A stretch of 64,000 bases of DNA from an uncultured Dorea sp. (GTDB lineage Bacteria; Bacillota; Clostridia; Lachnospirales; Lachnospiraceae): the NCBI GenBank assembly GCA_910579925.1, contig CAJTVY010000013.1:1-64000 (forward strand), given 5' to 3'. The notes under the pieces are model-generated. The model was not told the origin of the DNA. It saw nothing but the letters and a program-made list of their open reading frames with translations, and did not search any database. Within the stretch, counting starts at the first letter, position 1, and each line of letters starts with the position of its first letter. Positions 61,508 through 64,000 of the stretch are shown piece after piece. The translations under genes were made by a program, and so were the position numbers.

Positions 61508-62791
61508 TTGAGTTTAAAATACATTGAATATGAAGAGGAAATGAAAGCGTTTTATCAGAGAAGCGCCAGCTATCGAAATGGCCGCTGCATTCAGATTCAC
61601 GGACTTCCAGGAGCGGGGGTGAATTCATTTGTAGATGCCTTTATCCACAGATATGGGGAAAGACTGGAATCAGAGGAACAGATCTGTTGCTGTGTACTGC
61701 AGTGTCCGAAGGATCATCCTAAAACTTTATTTATAGAAATTGTCCGAGAATCAGCAGAGGCAGTCATACGGATGATGGAAAGAAAGACGATTACCAGCAG
61801 CCAGCAGCAGTATCTGAAAGAGTTGAAAGAACTGATTGAGTCTGGTGGACGTCTGAAAAAGGAAAGCGAAGCAGAGTTAAAGGATATTGAGGATCATGTA
61901 AAAAAAGTGGCTGAATTATGCAGAAATTTTGCCGATAAAGTGAATATCCGTTTGTTCATTAAAAATTTTGACCGGTCAAAAAAATTATTTCAAAAAGAAA
62001 TTAATTATGCCTTGCTTTTTAAGAGTATTAGTGAAAACTATTCGGAGTGGCTTGGTATTACGATTACCATGCACAGGACTTTAGAGGTAATCGCTCTGAT
62101 TATCGAGGCGTTTTCGGAATTTGCTACTCTTTATGAACACTTTACAATTAAGGGGTTCCATGAATGTCAGATGGAAGAGGTATTCAGGCAGATGGAAGAG
62201 AATCTGGGGATTCTGTTGAATGGGGAGGCGAGAGAACAGATCGGATATTATTGTGGAAATAACCCTAAAAGGTTAGTAATCCTGTTAAGAGCAATGGAAG
62301 ATCTGCAATGTAAAATGCCAGAGGAACAGTTGAGTCAGATGAAAGGAGATGAGTTTGTCAGACAGTCGTTCCATTACTGTGATGCGCAGATGAAAAACCA
62401 TCTTGAACGTATTATGAGATGTGCGGATGATCTGCCTGGAGACGGAAGAAAGATATTGTGGAAAGCGTTGTACGGCATACAGTCCGGCGACAATAGCTCA
62501 TTGCAAAAATATCTGTTTGAGATGGAGATTCTGACAAGTGATGAGGAAGTACAGTCTGATAAAAGGATTTTTGCAACGATACCCATACTGGAAGAGGAGG
62601 TAATGAAAATGGGGATTAAACAAAAAGAGTTAGAACAGACTAGGCTTGATGAAGTTGAGGGACAAAGGGAGGTTTTGAGAATTCTTCATCTCTCAGATTT
62701 ACATTTTGGGTCTGATGGGGATGAGGATGACCGAGAGCTGCGGAAGGAGTATATTAACAGTTTTTATTATAAAATCTCACTACACCCTTAA
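61508..62791 (+). CDS. P-loop-like protein with C-terminal metallophosphoesterase start, truncated at the 3' end
   Basis: The start is taken as TTG 61508 because GGAGG (61495-61499) precedes it; ATG 61493 is in frame but overlaps that site. An NTPase-like domain begins IQIHGLPGAGVNSFVDAF, a Walker A in which the invariant Lys is Asn (N39), so ATP hydrolysis is doubtful. A helical region follows (about 100-390), then the first metallophosphoesterase motif ILHLSDLHFG (D397, H399). Only about 25 residues remain after it (GSDGDEDDRELRKEYINSF), where about 200 would be expected. The reading frame ends where an integrative element starts, so the effector domain has been lost. A nuclease or nucleotide phosphodiesterase effector is inferred for the intact gene. 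Confidence 0.7.
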   Translation: MSLKYIEYEEEMKAFYQRSASYRNGRCIQIHGLPGAGVNSFVDAFIHRYGERLESEEQICCCVLQCPKDHPKTLFIEIVRESAEAVIRMMERKTITSSQQQYLKELKELIESGGRLKKESEAELKDIEDHVKKVAELCRNFADKVNIRLFIKNFDRSKKLFQKEINYALLFKSISENYSEWLGITITMHRTLEVIALIIEAFSEFATLYEHFTIKGFHECQMEEVFRQMEENLGILLNGEAREQIGYYCGNNPKRLVILLRAMEDLQCKMPEEQLSQMKGDEFVRQSFHYCDAQMKNHLERIMRCADDLPGDGRKILWKALYGIQSGDNSSLQKYLFEMEILTSDEEVQSDKRIFATIPILEEEVMKMGIKQKELEQTRLDEVEGQREVLRILHLSDLHFGSDGDEDDRELRKEYINSFYYKISLHP

Positions 62792-62921
62792 CGGCTTCTA
62801 AAGCCGCATAAATACGGGATTGTCGAAGTGGTTAAGAGTGGTAAAAAGCAGAAAAATGTAGGTAACTCCTATTTTATTCCTGCACCACTCCTATACTGCT
62901 ATTCCTACATATAATGCAAGT

Positions 62922-63191
62922 AGGAGAAGTCTATTAAAGAGAGGAAAAGGAGACGGTTGCTGGTAACAACTATCTCCTTTTTGTGTGAATCATACGAACT
63001 TGACATTTAAAATGGGGCTGTCATTATCGCATTTGTTGAGATCGTAATAAGAGTTATAGGGTGTGTGAACTCTTTCTGTCTTATCGTTTTCTCTATGCCA
63101 AAAAGAAACAGGGTGAAAGTCTTTCCTTGGCTTATAATATTGTCGATAATTTGTCAAGCTATTCGCCTCCTCTCTTTAATAGACTTCTCCT
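62922..63191. repeat. 24-bp perfect inverted repeat pair
   Basis: The arms are 62922-62945 (AGGAGAAGTCTATT onward) and 63168-63191, separated by 222 bp. They could bind the integrase or an excisionase, or mark an older insertion. Confidence 0.7.
62949..62982 (+). terminator. Rho-independent terminator in the element end
   Basis: GGAGA with TCTCC and GTTG with CAAC form a stem, followed by TTTTT. It would stop read-through from the interrupted ATPase operon into the element. Confidence 0.6.
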
Positions 63192-63234
63192 TTCAAGTAA
63201 CTGCGGCTTTACTTTCTTTCGCCATTATAACATC

Positions 63235-64000
63235 CTATTTTATTTTTTCAATTTCTGTTTTCAACCAGTCGAATTCTCTTTGGGTGTAAACCTTTTCTGT
63301 AATGTCTGCAATCTTGTGGCCGACCATGTATTTGATGGCGTACTCATCCACTCCGTATTTCTTTGCCATTGTTACAAAGTGTTTTCTACCGTCATGTGGT
63401 CTATGCTCTGGATTCAGATTTAATTCAGTTCGTATCAAATCAAAAGCTTTTGTGTAACGGTTGTAGGTCAATTTTATATTTTTCTTGTTTCGGGCGTTTG
63501 GGTCAATCCAGTTCAGTAAATACTTACTGCCAAGTTCTTCAGCCTCTTTGTATTTCTTTTCCACCAAAGAACGAATCTTACTATGAATTGGAACTATCCG
63601 TTCACTTCCAGCCTCGGTTTTCATACCGCCTTTAAATGTTCCCTCTGTTAAATCCACATTCGCTAGTTCAATCAATCCAAGTTCCTGCGGACGCCATCCG
63701 GAATAACACTGAATCAGGAGAATGTCTATGCCTTTCTTATCATCCACGTGGTTCCACAAAAGCTCTATCTCATCTTCCGAAAAAGCAATATGTTCTCGCT
63801 TGACATTGTGACACTCTTTTACAACTTCATCAGGAAGTTTAAAAGTTCGTGAGTAATTCCGATCCACGATTTCATATTCCAAAGCATAATCCAGCATCAA
63901 GTTAAATAGCGACTTGATTTTGTTCTTCATAGTTGCGGTTGGAGTCTGTTCAACACCTTTGACGACTGCAACACCTTCTTCCATGCATCCTTTGATGTGT
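63235..64000 (-). CDS. Tyrosine recombinase / integrase (5' end beyond the right edge)
   Basis: At least 249 residues of a phage-type integrase. The catalytic set is visible: Arg in CYSGWRPQELGL, His and Arg in PHDGRKHFVTMAK, His in YMVGHKIADITEK and Tyr in VYTQREFDWL. The N-terminal DNA-binding part lies outside the window; the frame remains open past the internal ATG at 63984. It reads toward the junction at about 62760-62790, where an AT-rich sequence like Tn916-type targets is found. It belongs to an integrative element extending to the right. Confidence 0.9.
   Translation of the reverse strand, partial: HIKGCMEEGVAVVKGVEQTPTATMKNKIKSLFNLMLDYALEYEIVDRNYSRTFKLPDEVVKECHNVKREHIAFSEDEIELLWNHVDDKKGIDILLIQCYSGWRPQELGLIELANVDLTEGTFKGGMKTEAGSERIVPIHSKIRSLVEKKYKEAEELGSKYLLNWIDPNARNKKNIKLTYNRYTKAFDLIRTELNLNPEHRPHDGRKHFVTMAKKYGVDEYAIKYMVGHKIADITEKVYTQREFDWLKTEIEKIK

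Larger units (their letters stand above)
62792..63234. other. Left end of an integrative element (putative integrase-binding region)
   Basis: These 443 bases hold no supported gene. They contain two direct repeats (ACTCCTAT at 62865-62872 and 62887-62894, each followed by TATTCCT at 62875-62881 and 62900-62906), a 24-bp perfect inverted repeat (62922-62945 with 63168-63191) and a terminator. Such repeats next to an integrase gene reading toward the end are typical of arm-type recombinase sites. Confidence 0.6.

Noticed and set aside
1..64000. CRISPR arrays, tRNA or rRNA genes
   Set aside because: No regularly spaced identical repeats and no tRNA or rRNA signature sequence were seen. The tandem repeat at 52184 is coding and contiguous, not spaced.

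Overview
The window looks like chromosome of a motile, Gram-positive, low-to-mid GC gut-type Clostridia, most likely Lachnospiraceae. This rests on protein style, strong AGGAGG-type ribosome binding sites, a Bacillus-like flgM-flgN-flgK-flgL-yviE-fliW-csrA order, and VanR/VanS/VanY-type proteins. I ran no database search; names come from recognised motifs and family resemblance.

Layout. (1) 1-7.1 kb is a patchy accessory region: the end of a winged-helix regulator, a 164-bp MITE-like element next to a decaying aldo/keto reductase - CMD - cupin operon, a MATE pump divergent from a Crp/Fnr-like regulator, and a VanR/VanS pair split from a VanY-type carboxypeptidase by a second, diverged copy of the element. 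(2) 7.2-12.1 kb is a nucleoside and deoxyribose salvage operon (pnp, Crp/Fnr regulator, deoB, broken nupC, deoC, membrane-GNAT protein) with a palindrome at its promoter. (3) 12.1-28.9 kb is mixed chromosomal content: AraC/MFS pair, chemoreceptor, ABC exporter, ECF S component, glycerate kinase, DMT transporter, an uncharacterised gene, DUF3810- and DUF1847-type proteins, and topoisomerase III. (4) 29-42.4 kb is motility: a DUF6033-type gene, the flgM-to-csrA operon, cheB, cheA-cheW-cheR, and a YlqG/YlqH-like pair. (5) 42.5-48.2 kb is a glycerol-phosphate polymer type cluster (CDP-glycerol transferase-like, metallophosphoesterase-GDPD fusion, TagD-oxidoreductase fusion, secreted protein). (6) 48.3-51.1 kb holds a HopA1-like gene, a membrane-anchored coiled-coil protein and two Xre regulators. 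(7) 51.5-62.8 kb is a three-gene operon of very large P-loop proteins. Its last gene carries the start of a metallophosphoesterase and is cut off by an integrative element whose integrase lies at the right edge.

Main points. The best candidate for an undescribed system is the operon at 51527-62791 (1934-aa, 1380-aa and >=427-aa P-loop proteins), which I read as an immunity or conflict system; its function is inference. A second theme is a recurring sigma-28-like promoter (TTAT or TAAG, 15-16 nt, GNCGATAT) before flgM, cheA, the glycerol-phosphate cluster and two uncharacterised genes, which would tie the latter three to motility. Two structured repeats show base changes that preserve pairing: the MITE-like element (734, 5964) and a 54-nt motif (36848, 50258).

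Broken genes: aldo/keto reductase (5' lost), cupin (3' lost), NupC (internal deletion with frame loss), an SPFH remnant, and the third ATPase gene (3' lost). I saw no rRNA, tRNA or CRISPR array.
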